A stretch of 64,000 nucleotides of DNA from Glandiceps talaboti (lineage: Eukaryota > Hemichordata > Enteropneusta > Spengelidae). Within the stretch, counting starts at the first letter, position 1, and each line of letters starts with the position of its first letter. The position numbers and the translations under genes are program-made. The notes under the pieces were generated by a model that had not been told where the DNA came from, did no database searches, and was given only the letters and a program-made list of their open reading frames with translations. Positions 21,541-33,437 of the stretch are shown piece by piece. The stretch is taken from contig NC_135552.1 of the NCBI RefSeq assembly GCF_964340395.1, positions 5,001-69,000 on the forward strand. Direction: 5' to 3'.

Positions 21541-24500
21541 TTAAACATATTGACAAAATTGGCCCTAGCGACCATGACCACGCCCTTAGCAACAACGAAA
21601 TGGCAGTATATTTTGGTTAACTAACAACATCATCTGGTAGGCAAATAAACATTCAAAAAATGCATGCAAATATCCCTGGCAACCATTACCATGCCCATAG
21701 CAAGAGCAAAACGGTTGTGTATTTCACAAAGATAACAGGGATTAATAGTCAATTGAATAAACTTTCAAAAAATGTATGTAAATATGCCTAACAACAAGAC
21801 CACGCCCATAGCAACAGCCAAATGATCACGTATATTGCAAAGATAATATCACGAATTCATACACAAGTGAACAAAAACATACAAAAAATGTATGCAAAGA
21901 TATCTAACAACATGACCATGCCCATAGCAACAGCCAAATGATAGCATATATCGTAAAGATAGCAACATGGTTGGCTAGGAAACTGGATAGTCATTCACCA
22001 AATGAACACTTATTGTTAGCATGGACTACCATAAACATTTTTAAAAACTGTACAGTTGTGCTACAACGCCATTGCCGGTATTTTCTTATTTTTTATTTTT
22101 TCTCTCTATTTTTTTTTTTTTGGGGGGGGGACTACTGTAATGATGTCAATTGTTTGGTTGCTTTGAAAATGAACATGACTGCCGCTGTTTTATGATTTTG
22201 AAAAAAATCCTAGGTAAAATGCTATTTGCTTATTTCTTCTGATGTGAAAAGCAAGTTAAACTCAAATAAGGTCTAAAGTTTATTAAACATTTCAGTAAAC
22301 AAAATCTTAAATTCAATGCTGACAATGTCAGTGAAAGACAATGAACAAATGACTACAGAATGACAGAAATATATTCATATTTTTTAATCTTAAGACATAG
22401 TAATTATCATGAAATTTGGAAAGGGTTTTAACTTATAAAAAACACACTCGGCAATCAACACAGTATGGGGATTTGAGGTTCAATTACAATTTGTGTTTTA
22501 CAGGAAATTTTCACAGTTTGATTAGCAGCTATGGTGATAGGCATGTTCATTAGTAAATAATACGTATAATGAGGTACTGGTAGTTCCAGTTACATGTACT
22601 CTCAAACAGCAGTACAGCTGTGTATATCTGGAGTTTGAGTTCAGGTAAATTTGCAATAAAAAACCCCACATTTTTGGACCTGATTTCCATACAGGAGTGC
22701 AATCATATTCATTTCAACAATGCCTCAATCAGCTAGACACCACATGCATTGTCCCAATAACAATTTTTTTTGAGAAGGACATTTATTTTTACATGTACAT
22801 TGTATACCAGAAGTGGAGATTTTCACTTATTTTTTGCTTATCACCTGTATAAAACACCAGTTCACTAGCAATTCTTCGTTGCCACAACCAAAGGAACATA
22901 TACCTACCAGATTTAAGCACCAACAGTTTGAGTTTGACACTTTGACCAAAATGCACATTTTATACCTGATTTGCATATTGTATCACCAAGTATTGAAAAA
23001 CGTTAACTTTGTTTATCACAACCCTACAAACATCCACATCAAATTCCAGCTGAATCGGTATAGTAGTTTTGAAATCCAATGTCTGGTCCAATCCTGTTAA
23101 TTTGAACAATGCCGCAACTGTTAAAGTAATGTCCCCACAAAATAACAAGTAAACCAGGCAATTTTTTAGCACAACTGGAACTGAGGGGTCAGTAGTGCAA
23201 TAGTCATCGCAAGTTGTCTGTCAGTCTGGCTGTATGTGTGTGTGTGTAAACAACTTAAAGTCAAAGACGGCTGGACCAATTGCTTTGATATTTGATGGTT
23301 ATGTTACTTCTGGTGTCTAGTTGAGAAATTGTTCAAATGAAAGGATAGCATCAGAGGTGTGTCTTTTGGGTCAGAAAATGTGTTGCATTTTTTATCAAAA
23401 AACTTAAACTCCCAAAATACTCAGTATATTGGCCTGAAATTTGATGGAATCATTCTTTGGGGTGAATTAGTCAGGTTTTGTTCATAACATGAGGATTTCT
23501 GTAATAACAGGAAAATTAGGGCAAAAAATGTGTCCTTTTGGTCAAAAATGTATGATTCCAAAACCACCCAGGAGATAAGGCCCAAATTTAATGTGGATGC
23601 ATCTTGGGATGTATAGACAATGAAATATTAAGCATACAAGTCACTATATGACACAGTCCCCGCAGGCATTGTTGACTAATAATTGTGATTATCACTGACC
23701 CTAGTATTGGCATGAAATTTGGCAAGAACATCCTTAGGAATGAATTAATTAGGATGTGTTCATGACAAGATGATGGGGTCATGGTTGATAGGGATATTTG
23801 CATATATTTTTGAATGTTTACTAAATTGTCTACCAGACATTGTTTGACCAAAATGTATGACCACTTTTTTGTTGTTAAGGGCATGGTCATGGTTGCTAGG
23901 CATATTTATATACACTTTTTGAACATTTGTTCACCTGTCTAAGAATCCCTGTTATCTTTGTGAAATACAAGTTTCGCTGTTGCTATGGGCGTGGTCATGG
24001 TTGCATATTTTTTTAGAATGTTAACTTTGTTGCCCACCAGATGATGTTGTTATTTGACCAAAATAAACTGCCATTTGGTTGTTGCTAAGGGTGTGTCATG
24101 GTTGCTAGGTCTAAATTTGTTGACTTTTTTAGGTAAATCTGCAGAATAACACTTCTAGAAACATTTCACAAAGTTTCAGACACATTGACCAAGTACTTTT
24201 TGAGATATATATTTTTGACCAAAATTTCACAGTTTTTACACCTAATTTGCATATCAATCATGGAATCATTGTATGCTTAATATTTCTTCATCCATACATC
24301 CCTAGATGCATTCCCATTAAATTTCAGTCCAATCTGTTCAGCAGTTTTGGAATTACAGATTTTTTACCAAAAAGACACACTTGTAGCCCTAATTTGCATA
24401 TCACTGATCAAACCATTATACCATCAATATCTCTTGGTAAAAACACCGACCAAAATTTCAGCCCAATCTGACAAGTGGTTTTGGGATTACACATTTTTGA

Positions 24501-25825
24501 CCAAAAAGACACATTTTTAGCCCTATTTTGCATATTATTGGGGGAAATCATCATGTCATGACCAAATCTCAAATACCTCACCGCTGGGTATGTTCCCAGC
24601 AAAGTCCATGTCGATATACCCAGTAGTTTTGGAGTGAAAGAGTTTTTTTTTTTTACCCAAAAACACATTTTTGACCCAAAATCCACATCTATGATCGATT
24701 ATTGAAAAAAAAAAATTGACGTGAATATGTATGCCATAGTATACTGTCCTTGTACCAAGTTTGAAAAAAACCAGTCCACGCTTGTCAGAGAAACAGCTCT
24801 GGACGGACACACGTACGGACGGAACTCAATCTATAAGTCCCCGTTCCGGACTAAAAGTGATTCCATGACTTATATGCAAATTTAGTGTTACAATTTTTAT
24901 TATTGGTCAAAAACTTATATCTCGAAATATACTTGGTCAGTGAATCTGAAACTTGGTGAGATATGTCTGAAAAAGTTATTCTACAGAGTTTTTCAAACAG
25001 TCAGTTCAACAAAATTGACCAGAGCAACCTTGACCGGGCCCTCAACACCAACCTTAGTTATGACAGAATATTTTGGTCATATTGCAACATCAACTGTTTG
25101 GTGATTTAGTAAACATAAAAACATGTATGCAAATACCCTAGCAGCCATGGCCACACCCATAGCAACAACCCAATGGTGCTGTATTTCACATAGATAACAG
25201 GGATTCTTAATAGTCATGTGAACGAACATTAAAAAAGTGTATGCACTTGCCTAGCAACCTTGACCACACCCTTAGCAACAACAAAATAGGAGTACATTTT
25301 TGGGCAAATAACAATGTCATCTTGTAATCAAATAATTATACATTGCAAAGAAACTATGTTGGATAGGCAACTCAAGTCATTCAGCAATATATATAGATGG
25401 ATATGTTGTAATCATGTGATGATGTTGTTCTTTTCTTGTTAACTTCCAAAGACTGAATCGTCTTCAATAAGCATTACAGGTAACATGAAATGGGCAGACT
25501 AGTTGAATGGACTTCATCCCACAATTGAACATTATGATACATACACAAAGATCCAGTTGAGGAATAGAAAATAAAGTGAAACTCCAATGAATAACTACAT
25601 GTATTTTTATTTTTAGCAAAGTTAATTAAAGAATATTAATTGTTTAATGTGTAGTATTTTTCTATGTCTGAGTGAGTAGGAAATAAATACCACTGTGTGA
25701 GTTGATAGTGGCTTTGTTGGAAAATTTCTGTATATGGTCGAAATTATGAGTAATATTCACATTTATATGGGTTTATTTATAAAAACATATCAACATTGTT
25801 ACTAATATGAAAAGTTCACTAATTT
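21541..25825. other. Middle of the Foldback-like element: degenerate repeats, no gene
   Basis: No transposase or other gene is recognisable. Two kinds of degenerate tandem repeat occur. One is ~110-118 bp with a GACCACGCCCATAGCAAC core (near 21565, 21685, 21795 and 21910, and inverted or direct again near 23860-24130 and 25010-25280). The other is ~120-130 bp around CCCTAATTTGCATATCA with a TTTTTGACCAAAAAGACAC segment (24215-24690, with traces at 22850-23100). A homopolymer tract lies at about 22105-22130. Confidence 0.6.
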
Positions 25826-28800
25826 CAATGAGTTCAAAAAGTCGTGTCTGCTGGGTATGAATGACAATAATTATTTCAAACCACCCATACAGGGCTATAG
25901 CTGAGATGCATACTGATAATGTGTACTAGTTGGTTAGAGTGCACACTCAATATTTATTCAAATATCCACTGACTCCCCATCTCTATACATGCCTATAGGT
26001 TACATGGTGGAACATGAAAAGTTTAATAATTTCAATACAGACAATAATTATTCTTATAGGGATAAACTCAAATATTCATAGGTAGTATCACTACTACATA
26101 CAGCTATGAAATTGTGTGCACACTCTATTGTTTGTCAATTACAGCTGTTAGTATTAGATTGGAAATTACCCAGAAGGCCATATTGAGTTCAAAAAGTCGT
26201 GTCTGCTGGGTATGAATGACAATAATTATTTCAAACCACCTATACAGGGCTATAGCTGAGATGCATACTGATAGTGTGTACTAGTTGGTTAGAATGCACA
26301 CTCAATATTTTTTGAGAAATATTTACTCATATGTCCACTGACTCCACATTCCTATATATGGTTATAGGTTACATGGTGGAACATGAAAAGATTAATAATT
26401 TCAATAAAGACAATAATTATTCTTATAGGGATAAATTCAAGTATTCATAGGTAGTATCACTACTACTTACAGCTATAAAAATCTGTGCACACTCTATTGT
26501 TTGTCAATTACAGGTGTTTGTATTAGATTGGAAATTACCCAGAAGGCCATACTGAATACACAAAGTCGTGTCTGCTGGGTATCAATGACAATAATTATTT
26601 CAAACCACCTATACAGGGCTATAGCTGAGATGCATACTGATAGTGTGTACTAGTTGGTTAGAATGCACACTCAATATTTTTTGAGAAATATTTACTCATA
26701 TGTCCACTGACTCCACATTCCTATATATGGTTATAGGTTACATGGTGGAACATGAAAAGATTAATAATTTCAATAAAGACAATAATTATTCTTATAGGGA
26801 TAAATTCAAGTATTCATAGGTAGTATCACTACTACTTACAGCTATAAAAATCTGTGCACACTCTATTGTTTGTCAATTACAGGTGTTTGTATTAGATTGG
26901 AAATTACCCAGAAGGCCATACTGAATACACAAAGTCGTGTCTGCTGGGTATCAATGACAATAATTATTTCAAACCACCCATACAGGGCTATAGCTGAGAT
27001 GCATACTGAGAATGTGTACTAGTTGGTTAGAGTGCACACTCAATATTTTTGGAGAAATAATTATTCAAATATCCATTGATTCCACATTCCTATATATGGT
27101 TATACATTACATGGTGGACTTGAAAAGTTTAATAATTTTAATAATGACAATATTTATTCTTCCAGAGATAAATTTAAGTATTCATAGGTAGTATCACTAC
27201 TACTTTCAGCAATAAAAATGTGTGCACACTCTATTGTTTGTCAATTACAGCTCATAGTATTTGATTGGAAATTACCCAGAAGGCCATATTGAGTTCATAA
27301 AGTCGTGTCTGCTGGGTATCAATGACAATAATTATTTCAAACCACCCATACAGGGCTATAGCTGAGATGCATACTGATAATGTGTACTAGTTGGTTAGAG
27401 TGCACACTCAATATTTTTGGAGAAATAATTATTCAAATATCCATTGATTCCACATTCCTATATATGGTGATACATTACATGGTGGACTTGAAAAGTTTAA
27501 TAATTTCAATAAAGACAATATTTATTCTTCCAGGGATAAATTTAAGTATTCATAGGTAGTATGACTACTGCTTACAGCAATTAAAAAATGTGCACACTCT
27601 ATTGTTTGTCAATTACAGCTGTTAGTATTAGATTGGATATTACCCAGAAGGCCATATTGAGTTCATAAAGTCGTGTCTGCTGGGTATGAATGACAATAAT
27701 TATTTCAAACCACCCATACAGGGCTATAGCTGAGATGCATACTGATAATGTGTACTAGTTGGTTAGAGTGCACACTCAATATTTTTGGAGAAATAATTAT
27801 TCAAATATCCATTGATTCCACATTCCTATATATGGTTATACATTACATGGTGGACTTGAAAAGTTTAATAATTTCAATAAAGACAATATTTATTCTTATA
27901 GGGATAAATTCAAGTATTCATAGGTAGTATCACTACTACATACAGCTATAAAAATCTGTGCACACTGCAGGGCTCGAAATTCATTTTTTTTCTTGGTAGC
28001 CCAGGTGGGCTACCATCTTTTAAATTTGGTAGCCCGAGACCAATGACTGGTAGCCCATATGCATGCATTCCTAAATTAATGGTGTCTGTGTATATATGTA
28101 ACTATATGATTTATTGAATTCGATGATTGATTGAATAACTTAAGAGTCACGTTAACACGTTATTTGTGTGTATTTCATGCCATATTTGACATTGGGGACA
28201 CAATTTTTTGCATGTATGTGTCTCTGGGGCCGTGTCATTTACAACGTACGGTTATCATTGCAATGAAGAAATAACATGTAGTCGCAATTCGTACTTGTAA
28301 CTATTATCTAAATCTCTTGGTGCAGTGAGACCTGTAAAATTTGAATATGATTCAACGTATGGAAAACGTATAAACAGTTTCATAAGCCCCATGGCCATTT
28401 CCTGATGTGGAGACTACGTCTTGGGTAGTTTAGAAACTATGTGCTGTTATCATTATCTATTCACGTGATTGGTTACTTATTAACAGACGGGTGAGACAGG
28501 ATTTGTACATGACGGCCATTACGGCAAAGCCCCTTCCATTCATGGGCGAAGAGATAATCAAACAGAGTCTAAGACCACATCAGCAGACGGTCCATGCTGA
28601 AAACTTCACTAAGATAAATTCAAATCATCATGTCACCATTTCATTCTCACTAAAACTTCAACTTTCTTTTGAGCTTTGCTACTACTACTAGATCGAATAC
28701 ATTACGTGAATTTACCATTCACCACTGCATGCTCTCAGGGGTTGCGTGAGCATGGTTTACACACGGAATGTTTTAGGCATCGTTCAAGAATAAACGAATC

Positions 28801-31800
28801 TGTAGGTGTATACCAAGTTAACAGTTCTCATCAGCATAAAATTTTATCAAACACCATTACAACTGTGTCTCTGTCAAGTTGAAAGTTAAAGCTGTCATTC
28901 ATGTTATGGAATTTAGTTACTGCAGCAGTGCTGTACCGAGAGTGTACTGTACCCCGACTCCGAGAAGAACCGGAAGGGCCCGGGCCGGAGAGCAGATTTC
29001 CAGAGAGTGATAACCATGGGAAATTGAAAGTACAGAAAGATAACAGTAAATCGCTATACAGAATATTGTTGCATATAAATGTTTTGTTGTGACATTTTGG
29101 AAGTACAAGCTGTGTATACGATGAACGGAAGAATGACGTGTACAGTGTACATGTATTTCGTGTACATTTGATATACATGTAGTGTGGATGCAAATTTGGA
29201 AAGACGCACTGATTTTGACGCTAATTTTGGCGAGAACACGTCCCACAGGACTGCGACCTCGGAGGCCCCCGGCCCGGGAAGGTGTCGGAGTCAGGGTGTC
29301 ACAGTTTCATTCAAAACTTAGTAGCCCAATTGGGCTACCACTCACATAATTTGGTAGCCCAGAGACAGACATTGGTAGTCTGTGGACGCGGGGCTACCGC
29401 GAATTTCGAGCCCTGACACTCTATTGTTTGTCAATTACAGCTGTTCGTATTAGATTGGAAATTACCCAGAAGGCCATATTGAGTTCATAAAGTCGTGTCT
29501 GCTGGGTATCAATGACAATAATTATTTCAAACCACCTATACAGGGCTATAGCTGAGATGCATACTGAAAGTATGTACTAGTTGGTTAGAGTGCACACTCA
29601 ATATTTTTGGAGAAATATTTACTCATATGTCCACTGACTCCCCATCTCGAAATATGCCTATAGGTTACATGGTGGAACATGAAAAGTTTTATAATTTCAA
29701 TAAAGACAATAATTATTCTTATAGGGATAAATTCAAGTATTCATAGGTAGTATCACTACTACTTACAGCTATAAAAATCTGTGCACACTCTAATGTTTGT
29801 CAATTACAGCTGTTATTATTAGATTGGAAATTACCCAGGAGGCCATATTGAGTACACAAAGTCGTGTCTGCTGGGTATGAATGACAATAATTATTTCAAA
29901 CTACCTATACAGGGCTATAGCTGAGATGCATACTGATAGTGTGTACTAGTTGGTTAGAGTGCACACTCAATATTTTTGGAGAAATAATTATTCAAATATC
30001 CATTGATTCCACATTCCTATATATGGTGATACATTACATGGTGGACTTGAAAAGTTTAATAATTTCAATAAAGACAATATTTATTCTTCCAGGGATAAAT
30101 TTAAGTATTCATAGGTAGTATGACTACTGCTTACAGCAATTAAAAAATGTGCACACTCTATTGTTTGTCAATTACAGCTGTTAGTATTAGATTGGATATT
30201 ACCCAGAAGGCCATATTGAGTTCATAAAGTCGTGTCTGCTGGGTATGAATGACAATAATTATTTCAAACCACCCATACAGGGCTATAGCTGAGATGCATA
30301 CTGATAATGTGTACTAGTTGGTTAGAGTGCACACTCAATATTTTTGGAGAAATAATTATTCAAATATCCATTGATTCCACATTCCTATATATGGTTATAC
30401 ATTACATGGTGGACTTGAAAAGTTTAATAATTTCAATAAAGACAATATTTATTCTTATAGGGATAAATTCAAGTATTCATAGGTAGTATCACTACTACAT
30501 ACAGCTATAAAAATCTGTGCACACTCTATTGTTTGTCAATTACAGCTGTTCGTATTAGATTGGAAATTACCCAGAAGGCCATATTGAGTTCATAAAGTCG
30601 TGTCTGCTGGGTATCAATGACAATAATTATTTCAAACCACCTATACAGGGCTATAGCTGAGATGCATACTGAAAGTATGTACTAGTTGGTTAGAATGCAC
30701 ACTCAATATTTTTGGAGAAATATTTACTCATATGTCCACTGACTCCCCATCTCTATACATGCCTATAGGTTACATGGTGAAACATGAAAGGATTAATAAT
30801 TTCAATAAAGTCAATAATTATTCTTATAGGGATAAACTCAAGTATTCATAGGTAGTATCACTACTACATACAGCTATGAAATTGTGTGCACACTCTATTG
30901 TTTGTCAATTACAGCTGTTAGTATTAGATTGGAAATTACCCAGAAGGCCATATTGAGTTCAAAAAGTCGTGTCTGCTGGGTATCAATGACAATAATTATT
31001 TCAAACCACCCATACAGGGCTATAGCTGAGATGCATACTGATAATGTGTACTAGTTGGTTAGAATGCACACTCAATATTTTTTGAGAAATATTTATTCAA
31101 ATATCCACTGACTCCCCATCTCTATACATGCCTATAGGTTACATGGTGGAACATGAAAAGTTAATAATTTCAATAAAGACAATAATTATTCTTCCAGGGA
31201 TAAATTTAAGTATTCGTAGGTAGTATCACTACTACTTACAGCTATAAAAATCTGTGCACACTCTATTGTTTGTTAATTACAGGTGTTTGTATTACTATTA
31301 GATTGGAAATTACCCAGAAGGCCATACTGAATACAAAAAGTCGTGTCTGCTGGGTATCAATGACAATAATTATTTCAAACCACCCATACAGGGCTATAGC
31401 TGAGATGCATACTAATAATGTGTGCTAGTTGGTTAGAGTGCACACTCAATATTTTTGGAGAAATAATTATTCAAATATCCATTGATTCCCCATTCCTATA
31501 TATGGTTATACATTACATGGTGGACTTTAAAAGTTTAATAATTTCAATAAAGTCAATATTTATTCTTCCAGAGATAAATTTAAGTATTCATAGGTAGTAT
31601 GACTACTACTTACAGCTATTAAAATGTGTGCACACCTTATTGTTTGTCAATTACAGCTCCTCATATTAGATTGGAAATTACCCAGAAGGCCATATGAGCA
31701 TACAAAGTCGTGTCTGCTGGGTATGAATGACAATAATTATTTCAAACCACCTATACAGGGTTATAGCTGAGATGCATACTGATAGTGTGTACTAGTTGGT

Positions 31801-32117
31801 TAGAGTGCACAGGAATATTTACTATTATGTCCACTGATTCCCTATTGCTATATATGCCTATACGTTACATGGTGGAACATGAAAAGATTAATAATTTCAA
31901 TAAAGACAACAATTATTCTTCCAGGGACAAATTTAAGTATTCAAAGGTAGTATGACTACTACTTACAGCAATTAAAATGCGTTGTTTCCTTGCTGACAGA
32001 CAAGCTATTATAGTTTGAGCATGGTCACGAGTGTCTGTGGTTTGAGCTATTCAGGCTACTATGAACAGCGCCCCCATCGGTGGCTGATGGCGAGGTGGCT
32101 GCTACGTTCAGCTGAGT
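25826..32117 (-). repeat. Right arm: ~12 tandem ~369-bp subrepeats, inverted
   Basis: The same unit as the left arm in opposite orientation, with the marker GTGCACACTCAATATTT at roughly 25940, 26300, 26665, 27035, 27405, 27770, 29595, 29960, 30325, 30695, 31065 and 31437. A shortened unit lies at 31804 and then the unique terminus. Neighbouring units at about 26280-26570 and 26650-26940 are almost identical, and 27.40-27.97 kb matches 29.96-30.53 kb, so the arm has grown by recent internal duplication. A separate transposon interrupts it at 27968-29415. Confidence 0.9.
27968..29415. mobile_element. Nested hAT-like non-autonomous element (1448 bp)
   Basis: Terminal inverted repeats start CAGGGCTCGAAATTC and end GAATTTCGAGCCCTG. 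Just inside both ends are hairpin-forming GGTAGCCCA...TGGGCTACC motifs. It splits a subrepeat whose uninterrupted version is present at about 30526, which fixes both edges. Flanks are ACACTG on the left and ACACTC on the right, so the target duplication is 5 bp or 6 bp with one change. The interior has a GC-rich part at about 28930-29290 and no recognisable transposase. CAGGG-type termini suggest hAT-like, but the clear 8-bp duplication expected for hAT is not seen. Confidence 0.75.
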
Positions 32118-32392
32118 TGATAATCGTTGTATGAAAACATCGTTGGCAGATATTGGTTCACGATTTTCGGCTTCCCTCCAAGAAAATGTCTTGAGCACAC
32201 CCTTGAATAGCTGTTTGGTTCCCAATTTGGTTTCCTTCGCATCGCAAGCACCCATTGTTTTCGTAGTTTCGGGTATCTTTTCGTCGGAAATGGATGAAAG
32301 GAAATATCCTTCATAAACGGATATTTATCACATCGTTGCCGTTTAAAAGAGGCTGAATTACATCCAGGGGCATTGCAGTAAAAGTGTGGCAT
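32118..32392 (-). pseudogene. THAP-domain gene, exon 1 with the THAP zinc finger
   Basis: From ATG at 32392 the frame encodes a THAP DNA-binding domain of about 90 residues. It shows C6 and C11 near the N-terminus, a FHPFPTKRYPKLRKQW segment holding the conserved Pro and Trp, the CSRHF motif giving the last Cys and His of the C2CH finger, and a LPTMF segment at the place of the AVPTIF box. The domain is complete and all zinc ligands are present. Three codons after the box the exon reaches the 9-bp target copy of the large insertion and now stops within the transposon terminus. The rest of the exon lies at 17085-17212. A GC-box-like GGTGGGCGGGAATCGG upstream at about 32600 could belong to its promoter. 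Confidence 0.8.
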
Positions 32393-32829
32393 ATTCAGAC
32401 CAAAATCAAGTCAGATATCGCGAAAATGTTTGAACAGAGGAGAAATATGTCATCTGATCGAGCGACTTTATGTACATTCAAGGCTGTATCAGCTGTCAAA
32501 TCAACCCCGCACTACAGATGAAATTGATTGCCTTTCGATGATAGAGGGCGCTGCATCGCATAGCAACGAAGAGAACCCGGAAATCAGCTATTGAGGGAAT
32601 CGGTGGGCGGGAATCGGTGGTGAAAGGGTTAAGAATGTTCCCACCAAATTTCGCACCAACCTGCCCAGTAGATTCTGAGGTTAAGTTTTTTTTACCAAAA
32701 ATCACATTTTTTGACCCAAATCACAAACCGGTAAGATCATTTTGATTTGAACAATTTCCTGACTAGACCCCACAAGTAATGTCCCCAACAAATATCTCAA
32801 TCAGTTCAGCAGTTTTTGACTTTAAGTTG

Positions 32830-32866
<37 letters not shown>

Positions 32867-33437
32867 CCAGACAGACAGACAGACAGATGCCGGGTGATCC
32901 CTATAGCACTACTGAACCTCAGTTCAGTTGTGTTGAAAACTGTAATACCCAGACAGTCCATTCAAGACATGTATGCTGATAACTAAAACCTGATTTTTTG
33001 TTCTTCTTTAAATACAGATAATGAGAAGACCATTCAGCTAGGAATGGGAAAAAACATTGTGGAACTACAAGTAAACATCCATCTAGATTCTACATGTATG
33101 TAAATCAAGGATGATACCATGTCTGCTCATATTGAGAAAGAAGACACAAACCCACATGGATGTGATGAAGGAAGGACTTCAGTGATAGTCAAGGTCAACA
33201 GGAACATGAATACAATTTCTTTCAAGACTGACGTGAATTAGCTGAAATAAACAATCTTGATTTTGACACCCATGACCATTTAATTTCCACTGGGAAATGA
33301 TTACCATACTATTTGAATGTTTTACCAGTGTTGGCAAGAAATAGATGTATTATGGACAATTAAGTTTCCACAGAGATTTCATTTATGAGAAGATGCATGA
33401 TTGAGTGTCACAGTGAATTGATTGTGACAATAAGGAA
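32393..33437. other. 5' flank of the THAP gene; repeats, no other gene
   Basis: Bases 32393-32640 probably hold the promoter and leader of the THAP gene. Bases 32640-32830 resemble the TTTTTGACCCAAAAT-type repeats in the middle of the Foldback-like element. A CA microsatellite follows. From 33000 to 33437 I see nothing coding. Confidence 0.5.
32832..32886. repeat. (CA)n and (GACA)n microsatellite
   Basis: About 17 CA dinucleotides followed at once by GACA tetranucleotide repeats. Confidence 0.95.

Larger units (their letters stand above)
17213..32117. mobile_element. Foldback-like composite transposon with long inverted arms
   Basis: The element is 14,905 bp. Both ends carry the same sequence in inverted orientation, starting ACTCAGCTGAACGTAGCAGC, and the outer ~170 bases differ at only a few positions. 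It is flanked by perfect 9-bp direct repeats TGATAATCG at 17204-17212 and 32118-32126. Each arm is mostly a tandem array of ~369-bp subrepeats, in opposite orientations, around a ~4.3-kb middle. Long arms built of tandem subrepeats plus a 9-bp target duplication are hallmarks of Foldback elements, which are linked to the MULE superfamily. No transposase is seen inside, so it is probably non-autonomous. It sits in the coding exon of the THAP gene. Confidence 0.85.

Noticed and set aside
28491-29246. Several 60-120-codon frames inside the nested element
   Set aside because: Overlapping frames on both strands, no transposase motifs and no support from a related copy.
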